Source: Amoeboaphelidium protococcarum (lineage: Eukaryota; Aphelidiomycota; Aphelidea). Taken from it: DNA of 64,000 bases. The notes under the pieces were generated by a model that saw only the letters and a list, made by a program, of their open reading frames with translations, was not told where the DNA came from and searched no databases. The translations under genes were made by a program, and so were the position numbers. The stretch is taken from positions 2,110,687-2,174,686 of the forward strand of contig JALECJ010000257.1 of the NCBI GenBank assembly GCA_023515745.1, given 5' to 3'. Shown here in pieces: positions 26,659 to 38,867 of this stretch (positions within the stretch are counted from its first letter, which is position 1; the number at the start of each line of letters is the position of its first letter).

Positions 26659-27375
26659 ATGAAGGTCTTTACCTTATTAGCAGTCGCTGCAGCTGTTGCA
26701 AGTGCATCTCCTCTGTCCACTGACTGGATCCGCGATTTGACTGGCATGGACCTGTCTGCATTGAAGTTAACCGGTGCTAATGGTGATGGTAGTCAAATGC
26801 GTACCACTGATGATGACGGCTATGTTGATATTCCTGACAAGTTCACGGTGATCGAGTTTAGTCCATCAACAAAGTCGTACACTGAGTAGTACTATGATTA
26901 GAATCAGAAGACTGCCAAGGTGGTTTTCGTTAGTAAAGAGGCTAATGTTACCTTCCTGTAGTACGAGAATGACCTATATGTCTACAGTCAGCAAGAGAAG
27001 CATGGTGTCAAGTGTACTCATTACAAGAATGGTTTCAAGGATCCAGTGGACCGTCCATTCCACTATGAAGCAACGTACTTCTTTGGCGGCAAGGTTGCAA
27101 AGGCATACAAGAACACTTATCCAATCAAGGATGGTTTCAGCTATGTGCTGATTGATGCGTCTACTGAAAAGTGGCTGGGCAGCTATGGCCAAGTGAAGCG
27201 TGATGGTGAGACTTAGGAGTATAAGTCTTATTTTGCCTATTTTAGTACTGAAGTATTGAACTCTGTATTCGTAAGACCAACCACTGTGAAGTGTGATGAA
27301 GGTGCTTTGAATGTCTCTGATGAGCACAAGGATCTGATGAAGCAGTCAGTTTTGTTCCAGCACCAAGAGCAATGA
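26659..27375 (+). CDS. Secreted protein of unknown family
   Basis: 238 aa, single exon, stop TGA 27373-27375. A textbook signal peptide (MKVFTLLAVAAAVASASP) is followed by a soluble domain with no second membrane segment. It has few cysteines and a run of aromatic, beta-type sequence (HYEATYFFGGKVAKAYKNTY, then EKWLGSYGQVKRDG). I do not recognise the family. Codons are biased (AAG for Lys, GTT/GTC, few rare codons), like CDC48, suggesting strong expression, as does the TATA box upstream. It may be an abundant secreted or vacuolar protein; that is inference. Confidence 0.7.
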
Positions 27376-27613
27376 TACTGCGTGTTAATGATAAGACCAC
27401 TCGACCAAAGGAAGAGGTAGTGTGATAATGAAATTTGAATCGAAATTTTGAATATATAAGAATTACTGTAATACTTTCATATTGAATGTTCTAATTTACT
27501 TTTTAAGCTAGGTGGTACTGTGTGAACACTGCGACTCGCCGTCTCGTTGAAAACTGATCAAATCTTTCGAATCTGATACTAAAATCTCAGTAGAAATAAT
27601 CAGTAAAATCGAT

Positions 27614-28741
27614 ATGACTCAGTTTACTATTGTTGCTGGCACGTATGAAAAGCTTTTGGTTGGTATTGACACCAAGATATCTTAGGATAATGGCGATAAT
27701 TCGCTTGTTATGGAAATGAGTTTCGGGTTTGCCGCGCATATTGGAGCTGTGAAAACTATAGCCATAGGAGGAGAATTCCTGGCCAGTGGTAGTAGTGATG
27801 AAGTGATTAAGCTGTTCAATATGAAGAAGAAGAAGGAGTTGGGATCTTTGCATTCACATAGTGGCTCTATTCATTCTCTTAAATTCTATAAGGATTCCCA
27901 TATGATATCTGCCTCATCTGATGGTACGATTTAGTTATATCGCACTCAAGACTTTGAGTTACTAAAGACTTTGAAAGGCCATAAGGGACCGGTTAGTGAC
28001 GTAGCTATACACCCGTCTGGCTCAGTAGCTCTATCTATTGGAGCGAATGATAAGTGCGTAAAGCTGTGGAATCTTACAACTGGAAAATGTGCCAACAGTA
28101 CGCGTTCACGTCTAGGCGCTGATCTCGACTTGGACAGTCTGAGCATTAAAGAGAAGCGAGAACTTGGACGTATAATATCTCAACATCCCGATCGTATTAT
28201 GTGGAATGTTGATGGCACTTCGTATGGTATTCTCTTCTCTGACCGTATTGAGATCACGTCTATTAGTAAGCAAGTGGAAAGATTGACGCGTGTATGTTAC
28301 GCAGAGAGCTTTGGTGAGAAGATGCTTGACTTTGCCTTTGTGGTCAGTAAAGATACCGAAGATGAGTTTATTATTAGCAGCCATGAAGATGGATGTGTCA
28401 GAGTATGGAATGTGGACGATGCTGATGAGGATGGTCGTATTCTATGCATGAAAGCTGTGAATTTGCATGATTGTCGTATCAAATCTATCAAAGTGCACAG
28501 TACAGGTGATGATGATAGTAGGTAATACCTTATCACTGGTGACTCTCAGGGTGAGATATCTGTATGGGATCTTAATGATATTATCAGTCTTGATGCCCAA
28601 GAGTCTAGTTCTCTTGCCAGAATATCTATTGGTAGTAGAATAACCTGCTTGGATGCCCATACTGTGTAGTGTACGGATGACACGAAACGTGGCAAAGCAA
28701 AGAAGCGCAGAACTTTGTAACAGCCTGTTGATTAAAAATGA
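27614..28741 (+). CDS. MAK11: WD40 protein Mak11/PAK1IP1-like
   Basis: 375 aa, single exon, stop TGA 28739-28741. WD repeats are visible: GFAAHIGAVKTIAIGGEFLA, ASGSSDEVIKLFNM, HSGSIHSLKFY, SASSDGT, GHKGPVSDVAIHPSGSVALS and KCVKLWNLTTGKCA. The phrase KGPVSDVAIHPSG.ALS....KC+..WNL.TG+CA is characteristic of PAK1IP1/Mak11. The family acts in 60S ribosome biogenesis and is nucleolar. The C-terminus is Lys/Arg-rich (RGKAKKRRTL), a likely nucleolar signal. It lies among secreted-protein genes but is not functionally tied to them. Confidence 0.83.
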
Positions 28742-28828
28742 ACACAACAAATGAATATTACTTATTTACATTAATCATTTATACTTCAAATTCAAACTGG
28801 TGATTCTACTTACTATATATTTTTAAAT

Positions 28829-29920
28829 TCAAATTGGTGATTCGCCTATAGTCTTGTGGTATTGATTGAAAGCATCCACACGGAATACCTGCGGCTTTCC
28901 AATGAAGCCATTGTAACTCCATTTATACCTTAATCCACTTTTTTCATTATCAGCAGAAAGTGTTAGGCCCATCTTTCCAGAGTAAAGCTTTCTGCGCAAC
29001 TACTAAAATGTGAGACTATCTCCAGTGTGGAGTAGATAAACCATTAGAGACGTCACCTCTTGTAATACAAAGTCTGCGAATGAGTGATAGTCTTCATCAC
29101 GCGTCAATGAAGGCATTTCAAATGCGTAATCCAAGAACTTAACAATCATACTGACACCTCTGTCCGATATAGTTTCTTCAAAGGAAACGCGTTAACTATC
29201 CAGCCATTTATTGAAGAGTAATGCGATACTGTTTGATATGTACTGATAGATGCTCTGTCGAATGTTAAATTAATCTGCAGCGGAAATTTAATCAACAAAC
29301 GGAAGTTCCTCAACCAGAAGATACTGCATACGAATGAGTTAAACTTATTGAATGCAATCTTCCATTCTAAGCAAATTTCGCCACTGCTCAATGTCAGCAA
29401 ATGCATTCAGAATGGCCTTTGCCTTCCTTTACTCTAGGAGCTTCACCACGTGTTCACCAAAATACTGCTTTAATATTGGCAAAGGATCATCATCACTCAG
29501 AGCTACGCTTTATTACAATAGCGCAATAAAAGTATCGACAGCCTCATATTAGAACAAGCGCTCAGCATCTTCCGCCAACGTCCACGGATCGCTTTAAGAC
29601 TTCATGGATTTGTAAAGCTTCTCAGAAGCATACGACTTATCACGTCTGAAGTCTTTCCATTTATTATGCGCCGTGGAAAGCAGAGAATTAGAGTCGTATT
29701 ACGCCCTTCTTAAGATGGAATGCGGATCCATAAAAGCCTGTGGAGCAGCAGCTAATCTATTTCTGCTTCTATCAGGTAGAGTTGATCTACTAGGACCAGC
29801 CTTGAGAGAAGGATGATACAACGGACGATATGACGCGAGTGAGCGATATTAGGGCATACCAATATTCATGCCATGAGCACACACAAACAATAGCGTAATC
29901 ACGCAGCAAAACATCAGCAT
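28829..29920 (-). CDS. Secreted protein, paralogue A of a tandem pair
   Basis: 363 aa on the minus strand, ATG 29920, TGA 28829-28831. A signal peptide (MLMFCCVITLLFVCAHG) leads a mature protein with an Arg/Ser/Pro-rich N-terminal ~60 residues and then an all-helical body. I do not recognise the family, but it aligns with the next gene (30209-31258). Shared blocks include KAILNAFADIEQ with AVINAFSLLET, QLIRMQYLL with YLIRLQYSL, and a shared FADFVLQEV/FIDFVMDQV helix. No catalytic motif or membrane segment is visible. The tandem arrangement suggests local duplication and possibly fast evolution. Effector-like roles are speculation. Confidence 0.65.
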
Positions 29921-30208
29921 TTCATTAATTTAGTAGTGAGCATTGTCCGTGGGAAGGAGATGCAGTGATCGTCGCGCTTGATCAAGGGGCAAAATAGGTA
30001 CGGAATATTCACTAAATTTGGTACATTGCAGGATCACACTGGCATGTTTGGGATATGAACAGAATATGAAATTATTCTAGAACGTGAAATAAGATGTGAA
30101 TAAAAGCATAACAATAAGCTAATTTAAATAGGACTGTTGTGCATTTTACCTATATCAATCTAATCATAACTCAAACAGTGGTGGTGATGCTGTTGGGGTG
30201 ACCTTTAA

Positions 30209-31258
30209 TCAGAACAAATTCATGTTCGATAAATTTTTCAATAACTGATAGTGCCTGTTGAACTATGGTGCTGGCAGTGACAATCTCTATCCATTTGGTC
30301 CATCATAGAACCAGCTAAAGAGAGCCATTCCTTCTTAGCTTATTGAAAGATCCAGCAACAAGTGGGCAGGGGTGGTAGACAGTGCAATCATTAACCGATT
30401 GAAACGTACCCATTTACCAGCGTACAAAAGATCTACAGAGACCATAGAGACTTGATCCATCACAAAGTCAATGAAAGAGTTAACCTTTGGCTGCTTTGCA
30501 TCTTTTGGTTGTTTAAATGCCTCAATAATGAACAGATACGCGCGTTCGGGATACCCCAAATCTCCTTAAACCCATACTGATAGTCGCTCTCTCAATCGCT
30601 TTCCAACATGGCGAGTTAGAGCGAAACGCAGATCTAAATCTTGCTCGGGACTTACTTTTGGGTCAATAGGAAGGCAGTCAATAAGGGAATACTGCAAGCG
30701 AATTAGGTAGACAAAGCTAGTATAATCATTGAGTACGATATTGTCTAAATGAGTTTCCAGCAATGAAAATGCGTTGATTACCGCGACTGAGCGCTAATTG
30801 TGCAGTATGGTCTTTAGCTGCTCTTTACTCACTAAACCCATTGTAGTGGTAGCTGCCAGATCTTCTGTTTAAAATATAAGCTTTTATATCAGCAATTCCA
30901 GCGTATCTTGATCAAATATCTCATTTGCAGATTTTGCCAACAGCTCGGAATTTTCCCGCGGTAACTTTAAACTAGCCAGTGGCTCACCAGATACAGAGTC
31001 CCCAATGTCTTGACGTCCTCGGAACAACAACTTGACAGCCGTATCTATTTACTTCATAGATTCACTGACGTGTAAATTAGGCTAGGTAATTGCTTTTACT
31101 CCAACGCCATTTCTGACCACTCCCCGAATTGGTCTTACCTACATCGGTAACGCGCTAAACCGAGAATGCACCAATTGATGGCCGGCTCTCTATACGATAA
31201 CAGCATCGACGTTCATCAAGCACTAGAGGAGTATCAATATCATGACCAGCATGTGCAT
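30209..31258 (-). CDS. Secreted protein, paralogue B of a tandem pair
   Basis: 349 aa on the minus strand, first ATG 31258 (second ATG two codons later), TGA 30209-30211. The signal peptide is MHMLVMILILLQCLMNVDA. The mature protein has a basic Arg/Gly/Val region (VRPIRGVVRNGVGVKA) and then the helical body shared with paralogue A 288 bp downstream: same order of helices, same AINAF-type and IR.QY-type blocks, and near-equal length. Both have an N-terminal Arg-rich stretch, so any processing may be similar. No known domain recognised. Absence of Cys pairs is notable for a secreted protein. Confidence 0.65.
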
Positions 31259-31578
31259 AAAATTACTAGCGATCTCCATTTACAAGCACTTTCGTTTATA
31301 CCGTGAGAAGATATGAACTGAGTTTAATAAAAAGTTGTAAAATATGAAAGCTGATCACCCCTGGATTGTGCACCGTAAAACGGGAGCAAGTTGATGTATT
31401 TAGCATATCAAGTGTGACATTCTTTGGATTTGAAAGACAATATACTGTATCTGGTCATCACTCAATAGCGTAGATTGTGATACGTTATTCTTAAAAATGG
31501 TGAATCTTAAAAAACCACGTAGTCTCGTATGAGGGATCACGTTTGCACTCTTGCTGATAAAAGTGCATATAAACACTT
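31259..31578. other. Intergenic region upstream of secreted paralogue B
   Basis: 320 bp, AT-rich, with no gene I can support, no repeat and no RNA motif. The ATG-rich region of the minus strand near 31580 gives only short frames. It presumably holds the promoter of the gene starting at 31258. Confidence 0.4.
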
Positions 31579-31959
31579 TCATAGCCAATCGCGTTTAACA
31601 ACATAGCCAATTGTGTACATCATACACTGTGCGTATTAGATGTTGGAAGATATAGCCGTGTCTATCAACGGAAAAATTTTATGAGCTCTTAAAGGAGCAA
31701 AGTTTTTGGTATCAGCATGCTGTTTCATATAACTGTCTGCGGCAAGTCGCGCATAATAGCCATTGTAACGATTCCCATGTGGCTTCTTGTTGAGTTCTCT
31801 AGTATGCTTTGCACTTAAAAGTGATTTTTGTTTTTAATTCCAACCGTATCTAACTTAATATCTGTTGAAAATGAATATAGAACATGATTTGATTTGCCTG
31901 AACTCATTTTCGTACCAGTTGCCATGCTTTGCTGCATAGGTGGAGATTGATTTTGTCAT
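31579..31959 (-). CDS. Possible small gene, unrecognised
   Basis: A 126-codon minus-strand frame, ATG 31959, TGA 31579-31581, preceded by an in-frame TGA. The product is basic and aromatic (NKKPHGNRYNGYYARLAADS). It has no recognisable domain and no signal peptide, and with only one stop codon in the code a frame of this length is plausible by chance (roughly one in eight random frames). I list it as a low-confidence candidate. Confidence 0.28.
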
Positions 31960-32090
31960 AGCCACAAGTTCGTTCTAAAAATAGCGTTCTCATTAGATTG
32001 TATTACTGCTTTTCATCTCACTTCTTCTCATCCATACAGTTGCTGTTGTTATTCTAGAATTATAATATTCATTTAACAAGAAATTGCATA

Positions 32091-33743
32091 ATGATGTTTT
32101 GGGGTGCTTTGTTAGGCCTACTACTGGTGGTAAAAGCTTATTATGTTGATCGAATAGTCAGCATTGGCGCCTCCTCGATGACAATCGCCAATTCTGCGGT
32201 TGATCCTCTTGGCAACATGCTGATGGCTGGACATACTTCCGACCCAAGCATAAAAGTGTATGGTGTAAATGGTACTGTTTAGGCCACAATTACTCTGCCT
32301 GGATCTGGCACTCGCGGCTTTGTCGTGAAATTCTTCTCAAATGGCACCATGTGGTGGTATGCTGCACTGTAGGGCAATATTTATGTAATATATGTAGGTG
32401 GAGATTCTTTTGGTAGCACAGTGTGTTATGGGCTTATCTATCAGCAGACATAAGTCTATACTGCATCGGGTACAATAACGCGTACAATAACCCCCGTATC
32501 CGGCGATGGCGGCGTGTTTGTAATTAGCTGGTCGAGTGGTGGTACCCTTCAGTGGGTGGCTTAGTCTACGAGCGCGGGCTCTAGCTATCCTGGTGGAGCG
32601 TATGTGGCAAGCAGCGGTGAAATTGCTTTTAATGTCCAGTCTGGAGCTAGTTTTGCTATGACCGGCTCCAATTTTGTCTAGGTTTCTCGCTTTGCATTAG
32701 GACTGTACAATATAATGTATGCTGTCAAGATAAATCGCGATGGAAAGGTAGCATGGATTGTAAAGTTATCAAATTAGGCACTAACGAGCTTCGTTCCTCA
32801 AGCCTCTGCTATCAGCAGCGTTGATGGTAGAGTTGCAGTTGGAGGTAACATTATCTGTGATTCATTGCTCTAAGTATATAATCTGCAAGATTAGCTTGTC
32901 AGATCATATTCTATGGCTCTTCCTGGTAATGGTTGTTCCTTTGCGGTTGTTTATGACTCGAGTGGAACCATGTTGAATACTTATTTCTGGTCTGGATCTG
33001 GATCAAGCACAGGAGTTGCAGGACTTGTTTTTGACTCATCGTCTAGTCTATATGTGAAAGGTACATATGGTGCTTTGTCTTTGAGGATATTAGGAACTGA
33101 TGGCACTAGTATATAAGCAACTCTCCCACTGAATTAACCTTGCTTTGTAGTTAAATTTTCATCTGCGGGCGTTTATCAATGGTTAAATTCATTCGAGTGG
33201 CCTGGTACTTTGACCAATGGATTCGATGAATTATGGATTAGCTCCTCTGGATTACTGAGCTATTCGATTGGTTCAAGCTTTGGAAATATTCAAATCAGAG
33301 ATTCCTCTTATACTACTTATTCTGTTGCTCCAATGGTGCATAGCAACGGTAGAGCATTGGTACTCGTCGACTTGAATGGCTTAGTGCAACATTCCTCTTT
33401 AATGCCGACGTTCATGACCAGCCAAGCCCGAGCTGTGGCGTCTGGATTTGATTCTACTGGTGCTGCTTTTGCCTCAGGCTTCTTGCCAGGTAACGACGTG
33501 GCTCAATTTGCTAACTCTAATGGTGTGAGCTGTTACACCAGGACTTACACTGACACAAATTAGGTATTCATTGTCAAATATCTGCCTGGAACTCTGAGCA
33601 CCTGCATTGCCTCTGCTACCATGACTACTCCTAAGACTATTACTACTACTACTCCTAAGACTACCACAACCACTACGACGACTACCACAACCACTACGAC
33701 GACTACCACAACCACTACTACTACGACTACGACGTCCACCTCA

Positions 33744-33784
<41 letters not shown>

Positions 33785-35363
33785 AACAACGACTACAACC
33801 ACTACGACGACTACGACTCCAACCACCACCACAACTACAACTACGACAACAACCACGACGACGACTATGACCCCCACCACTACTACCACTATTGATGTGT
33901 CAACTACTGGTTCAATCATCTCCCCTTCATCTGGTCCTGTATCGAGTTTAAGTCTTCAAATTGCAAGCTCCCAGTCCTGGGCCACGACAAATACTGTGTC
34001 GTTTACGGCGTCTAATTCTAATACTTTAAATGCTTCTGTTATGGTTGTTGCATCTGCCTCAAGGTATTCGTCTCATGACCCAAGTAGTACACTATATTCG
34101 TCTTAAAGCGGTACATAGACATTGATTTAGTTCTTTACTGGCAGTTTTGGTGAAAAATTAACTTACTCTGCTGCAGATGAGTCTACTTCCTTTTTGGGTG
34201 CTGGTAGGGGTACTTCAGCTGGTGCATAATCTGTTAGTCTTGGCGCAATCGTTTCTTCAGTGCTATTGTCATTTGCCATTTGCTTTATAATTGCAACCTG
34301 GCTCTTTCTACGCAGACTCCGAAGAAATTAGCGTAAGTCTACCATGCGTCCAACTAATGCCACCTACTCTTCGATCACGACTTCTATTACCAATGTGATG
34401 CCACATCTAGGTACCAACATCACCGCAATGCCGTCAGTCTTCAATGCTACAACAATGATGAATACTGCAATGGAAATCTCAATTCCTGCATTTATGGAGT
34501 TGAAAGAAGGTGTCAACTTTAGGCGTTTTGATGACCAAGTATTATCTAAAGGCAGTTAAGGCATAGTAGCACTTGTGGATATGTTCAACGTGCCTCAAAA
34601 CCATTGGTTAAGTAATAGTGGTGTGCGTACATTTGTCGGTAAATTTGCAACGTAAGATAGTAGCTTTGAGGTGTTTATGCAAGAGGTGGCGCTTCTGTGG
34701 AAGTTCCACCAGAGCGAATACGTGGCTAAATTGGCTGCATTTGATTATCAAGCCAAGGTATTGATAATGCCATACTTCGAACTTGGTGCATTGCAAAGGC
34801 TCATTGGTGGAGAAGTGTCGATCAATTTTACTTTTGATATGGTGCTGTAACTATGTCATGATGCAGTTGCTGGTATTGATGTCCTGCACTAGTCTTTTGT
34901 GGTGCATAATGATATAAAATCTGCAAACTATCTAATGGAGTAGCGTGATGGTAAGTTACGATTGTGCTTGACTGATTTTGGAGTGTGTACAATTGTTGAT
35001 AGTTCAAAGGCAGTGACTGGTCTGTAGTGGAATAGCATCAATGGTGCTACTGTTCGCTATGCTGCACCAGAGGTTTTGTTCAAGTACACCGTGCCGATGG
35101 AGTTGTGGTTTAAACGTGACATTTACTCGGTTGCCATTGTGATGAACGAGATTTTGACGCGCACCAAAGCATGGTCATAGTTACGACTAGAAGATGTAAT
35201 TGTTAATGTTTAGTAAGGTGTACGCCCATTTAACGACAATCAGTTCTTCAATGACCCTCGCTGTTAAAATTTGCTGTAGATCATTGATGTTGCTTGGGCA
35301 TAGGATCCAACTTTAAGGCCTCAAGCTTTTGAATTGATGCGGTTTTTGAATGAATTGATGTGA
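32091..35363 (+). CDS. Receptor-like kinase 2: propeller-like ectodomain, Thr stalk, non-RD kinase
   Basis: 1,090 aa, single exon, stop TGA 35361-35363. A signal peptide (MMFWGALLGLLLVVKA) is followed by a ~490-residue ectodomain of repeats such as VDPLGNMLMAGHT, YDSSGTMLNTYFW and FDSSSSLYVKGTYG, in the style of SBBP-type beta-propeller repeats. Residues ~511-600 are a nearly pure Thr stalk. A membrane span lies at ~716-737, then a kinase domain (~808-1087): SKGSQGIVAL, HNDIKSANYL, TDFGVCTI, YAAPEV. The Arg of HRD is replaced, as in kinase 1 (1388-3334). Ligand and partners are unknown, but the layout is of a surface sensor. Confidence 0.8.
33621..33890 (+). repeat. Thr-codon (ACN) repeat encoding the stalk of receptor kinase 2
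   Basis: About 90 codons, nearly all ACT/ACC/ACG/ACA with a few Pro, Ser and Lys. The mixture of third bases suggests an old repeat under protein-level selection rather than a fresh triplet expansion. Such Thr-rich runs are usually O-glycosylated and act as rigid spacers. Confidence 0.85.
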
Positions 35364-35739
35364 AGTTGATAGATTACATAAAAGAGCTTGATAACTTAGT
35401 CTTATCCAGTTTTCGCGCCATATACTTGGGGCAATTTTATGTTTGTTCAGTAGATCATCATCATCAACCAATATATAATCCGGTGAGAATGTACGCTCAG
35501 AGACATCACCATCATCCTGAGAGAGTGTGTGCACCTTAACGCTATACAGTACTGTACTTACATAACATGACGCCTTCTTTGAAACACACCCGCCCGTTCC
35601 TTGCCTTTAACAATTCTTCGCCTTGACGTTCAATCGTTCTCTGGGGATTTCTTCCTTTTCGATAGGCACTCTTTACTCTTACAAGATCTAATCACTTGTA
35701 CTGTACTGTACTGTTAGTGTGTATAAAAATATAATTAAT
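35364..35739. other. Spacer between receptor kinase 2 and SEC24 (C/D type)
   Basis: 376 bp. It contains a (TACTG)3 run at about 35699-35713 and a related AGTACTGTAC near 35547. A TATAAAAATATAA stretch (about 35722-35734) sits just before the ATG at 35740. On the minus strand there is a frame without TGA but also without an ATG; see rejected items. Confidence 0.4.
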
Positions 35740-38700
35740 ATGCAGTAGAGACCGCCACCTTAATAGCCGTAGTAGTTCCCCTAAGGATAGTTTAGACGAC
35801 CGTAGATTGATCAGAGACCGCCGCCTAATGGCTAATAGTTCAGACCGCCTTTGCCTCAGTAGTAACATTAGGGATAGTTATAGATGAGGCCTGCTATGCC
35901 ATAGTAAAAGTAAGTTTATTACATCTTATCAGTAGGAATAACATTTTGATAATACCTTTTGTTTTGTAGTGGCAATATGGCTGGACAATTGGCTAATGGA
36001 ATGTAGTAGATGCAATTGAATGGATCGCCGTAGATGATGCGTCCATCTGTCAATAGAGTTAGTCCTGCCGGCAGCACAAGTTCTTCAAGAAGAGTTTATC
36101 CAGGATAACAGTAGTAGCCATCGCCATCTATGCCCCCAGTCTCTTCTACCGGTCCTGGTACTCCTCCGAATGGCTATAGCAATTAGATGAGTCCTAACAT
36201 GCAGAGATAGCCTCAGATGCAGTTTCCTTAACAGTAGCAACAATTGTAGTAGTAGTAGTAGTAATAACAGTAGTACCCATAATAGAGGCCTCCGATGCAA
36301 CAACCACCTCCGTTACAGTAGTTTTAATAACCTTAGCCTGGTCCTCCAATGTAAAGCTAATAGTAGTAGTAGTAGTAGTTTCCCTAATAGCAGCCTTAAT
36401 TTTAGTAATAGTAACCAATGCCTCCTTAATTTCCACCTTAACCACTGTAATAGTCTTAATCATAGTTCATGGAGTAGTAGAGATAGAAGATAAATCCAGA
36501 TTAGATTCCCTCGGTAGTGGAAGTGTAACGCCAAGACTAAGAGCTATGGGATAATCATGAATATCGAACAAACTCAAAGTAATTACCTCCGCTGGCCAGT
36601 ACTGACTTTCTATGTGTTGATGATGGTAACGCGGCTCCTAGATTTATAAGAGCCACCACTTATAATGTCCCGGGAACCTCTGAAGTGTCAAATCTGAGTA
36701 AAATTCCTTTCGGTCTAGTTATTCAGCCAATGGCTCATATGCCATCCAATGAACCACCCGTGCCTGTTGTTGATATGGGTTCTCAAGGTCCTGCTAGATG
36801 CAATAGATGTAAGGCATATGTGAATCCATTTATGCGCTTTGTCGATGGTGGACGTAAATTGTATTGTAATATCTGCGAGTTTGGTAATACTGAAGTACCG
36901 GCCGAGTATTTCTCTGCTCTGGATATGGGTGGCCTCAGGTTGGATCATTATCAGAGACCGGAATTGCAATATGGTACAGTTGACTTTGTGGCTACACCGG
37001 AATTCTGTTTCCGAAAGCCCGTACCTGCCAGCTTTGTATTTATGATTGACGTTTCATTTAATGCAATCTAAAGTGGAATGATGCAGTTGGCTGTTGATAC
37101 TCTTATGGAAATTCTGGATCTTTTCCCTGAGAATGATGAGGGAGAAGTTTTGTGTAAGGTTGGAATTGTGGCATTTGATAGAGCTGTCCACTTTTTTAAT
37201 CTAAATTCCCAAAAACTTAATCCAGAGCTGATGACTATGAATGATTTGGAGGATGGTTTTGTACCGATTGAGGATGGATTCCTGGTTAATCCGGTCGAGT
37301 GTCGAGAGTAGATTGAATCTGTACTGAAGCAGTTCCCTAAGCTCTTTTCTAGTGCGCGCACTCCTGAGACGTGTTTTGGTTCAGCGGTGGATGCTGTGCT
37401 ATCAGGCCTTGCTAAGACTGGCGGGAGGGTTGTGGTGTTATAATCATCTTTGCCAAACTTTGGTTCTGGATCACTGACTAGTAGAGAAGATCCAAAGTTG
37501 TTCAACACTGATAAGGAGAAGACTCTGTTTGCTCCATAGAATGATTTTTACGTCAAGTTGGCAGAGAAGGCAGTTGGATGCGGTGTGGGTGTTGATCTGT
37601 TCCTATTTCCACAGCAGTACATTGATGTTGCCACTATTGGTCCGTTGAGTTCAATCAGTGGTGGAAATACGTACATGTATGTGAATTTCAATTACGCTCG
37701 TGATGGATACAGATTTGCAGAGGAGTTACGCAGAATCGTCACTAGGCAATTTGGATATGACTGTATCCTCAGAGTCAGGTGTGGTAATGGATTGCGAGCA
37801 GTGGAGCATCATGGTAATTTTATGATGCGCAATACCACTGACGTAGAAATGGGTGTGGTGGATAGTGAAAAGTCTATTGCCATCAAATTTGTTCACGATG
37901 GAAAGATTGGTGAGAATGCTGATATCTCATTCTAGATTGCCATGTTGTACACCTCAGCTCTGGGATAGCGGTTGATACGTGTTATTAATCTGACTTTACC
38001 ATCTACTACAGTGCTGGCTAATGTATTTAGAAATGCTGATATGGATACTACGCTGAATCTCGTTATTAAGTCTGCGGTTGCTCAGTGTTAGAGCACCCAA
38101 CTCAAGGTGGTTAGGGAGCAGCTTAGCGATCTATGCGTCTAGATACTGGGTGCATACAGAAAACATTGTGCATCTTCTGGTGCCGCCGGGTAGTTGATAC
38201 TTCCAGAGACGTACAAGCTGTATCCTATCTTGTCATTGGCGATGCTGAAGTTTAAAGCACTTCGAGGTGGTGTGGATCTGTCGTCAGACTTTCGCGTTCA
38301 TGGAATGCGGTATGTTCGTAATATTGGTGTGGGAGCGAGCACTGCTCTGTTCTATCCAAGAATATTCGCCATTCATGACTTGCAGGAGGGCGTTTGTGAG
38401 TATGATCCACAGTTGAATCATTTTGTATTGCCTCACGTGGTCAGAGCCTCGATCGATTACATTAGCCCGAATGGTGTCTACCTGTTTGAGAATACTGAAG
38501 TTTTGTACATGTATGTGACGCGTAATGTCGACAGTCAGTTCTGTCAAGACGTGTTTGGTCAACCGGGAGTGGAGCAGATTGATATCAAATTGAGAGAACT
38601 CCCAGTGATTGACAATGTGACATCAGTGAGAGTTCGTGCTCTGATTAGCCACATACAGGATGATATGAGAAGAGGTCAGTATGTTCAGTTGCAGATCATA

Positions 38701-38832
38701 AGACAAGGAGATCCTATGGAGCCTCTCTTTATGCAACTGCTGGTTGAAGACAAGAACAACGACAATATGAACTATATTGACTACCTGTGCTTGATTCATG
38801 CTAACATTAGATAGCAGATCTTGGACTCTTGA
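35740..38832 (+). CDS. SEC24: SEC24 COPII cargo adaptor, Sec24C/D class
   Basis: Two exons (35740-35909, 35970-38832), 1,010 aa, stop TGA. The 60-nt intron is GTAAGT...TTTGTAG, phase 2, inside the Gln/Pro-rich N-terminus. The core begins around residue 290: IPFGLVIQPMAHMPSNEP, zinc finger ARCNRCKAYVNPFMRF...YCNICEFG, then FVFMIDVSFNAI and NTDKEKTLFAPQNDFYVKLA. The last fits human SEC24C/D (NTDKEKTLFQPQ) closely, as do RNTTDVEMG and GQLILPETYKL. It is thus a different ancient class from the A/B-type gene at 13 kb. Its cargo set should differ. The C-terminal gelsolin-like segment is intact. Confidence 0.93.
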
Positions 38833-38833
38833 A

Positions 38834-38867
<34 letters not shown>

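Noticed and set aside
33560-33919. Antisense poly-Val frame
   Set aside because: It is the reverse complement of the ACN Thr repeat in receptor kinase 2, which gives GTN codons; no independent gene.
35364-35700. Minus-strand frame with acidic C-terminal part (DDGDVSERTFSPDY...)
   Set aside because: It has no in-frame ATG, overlaps the end of receptor kinase 2, and a proposed 45-nt intron does not match the TGTAG acceptor. It may be an exon of an unseen gene, but I cannot support it.
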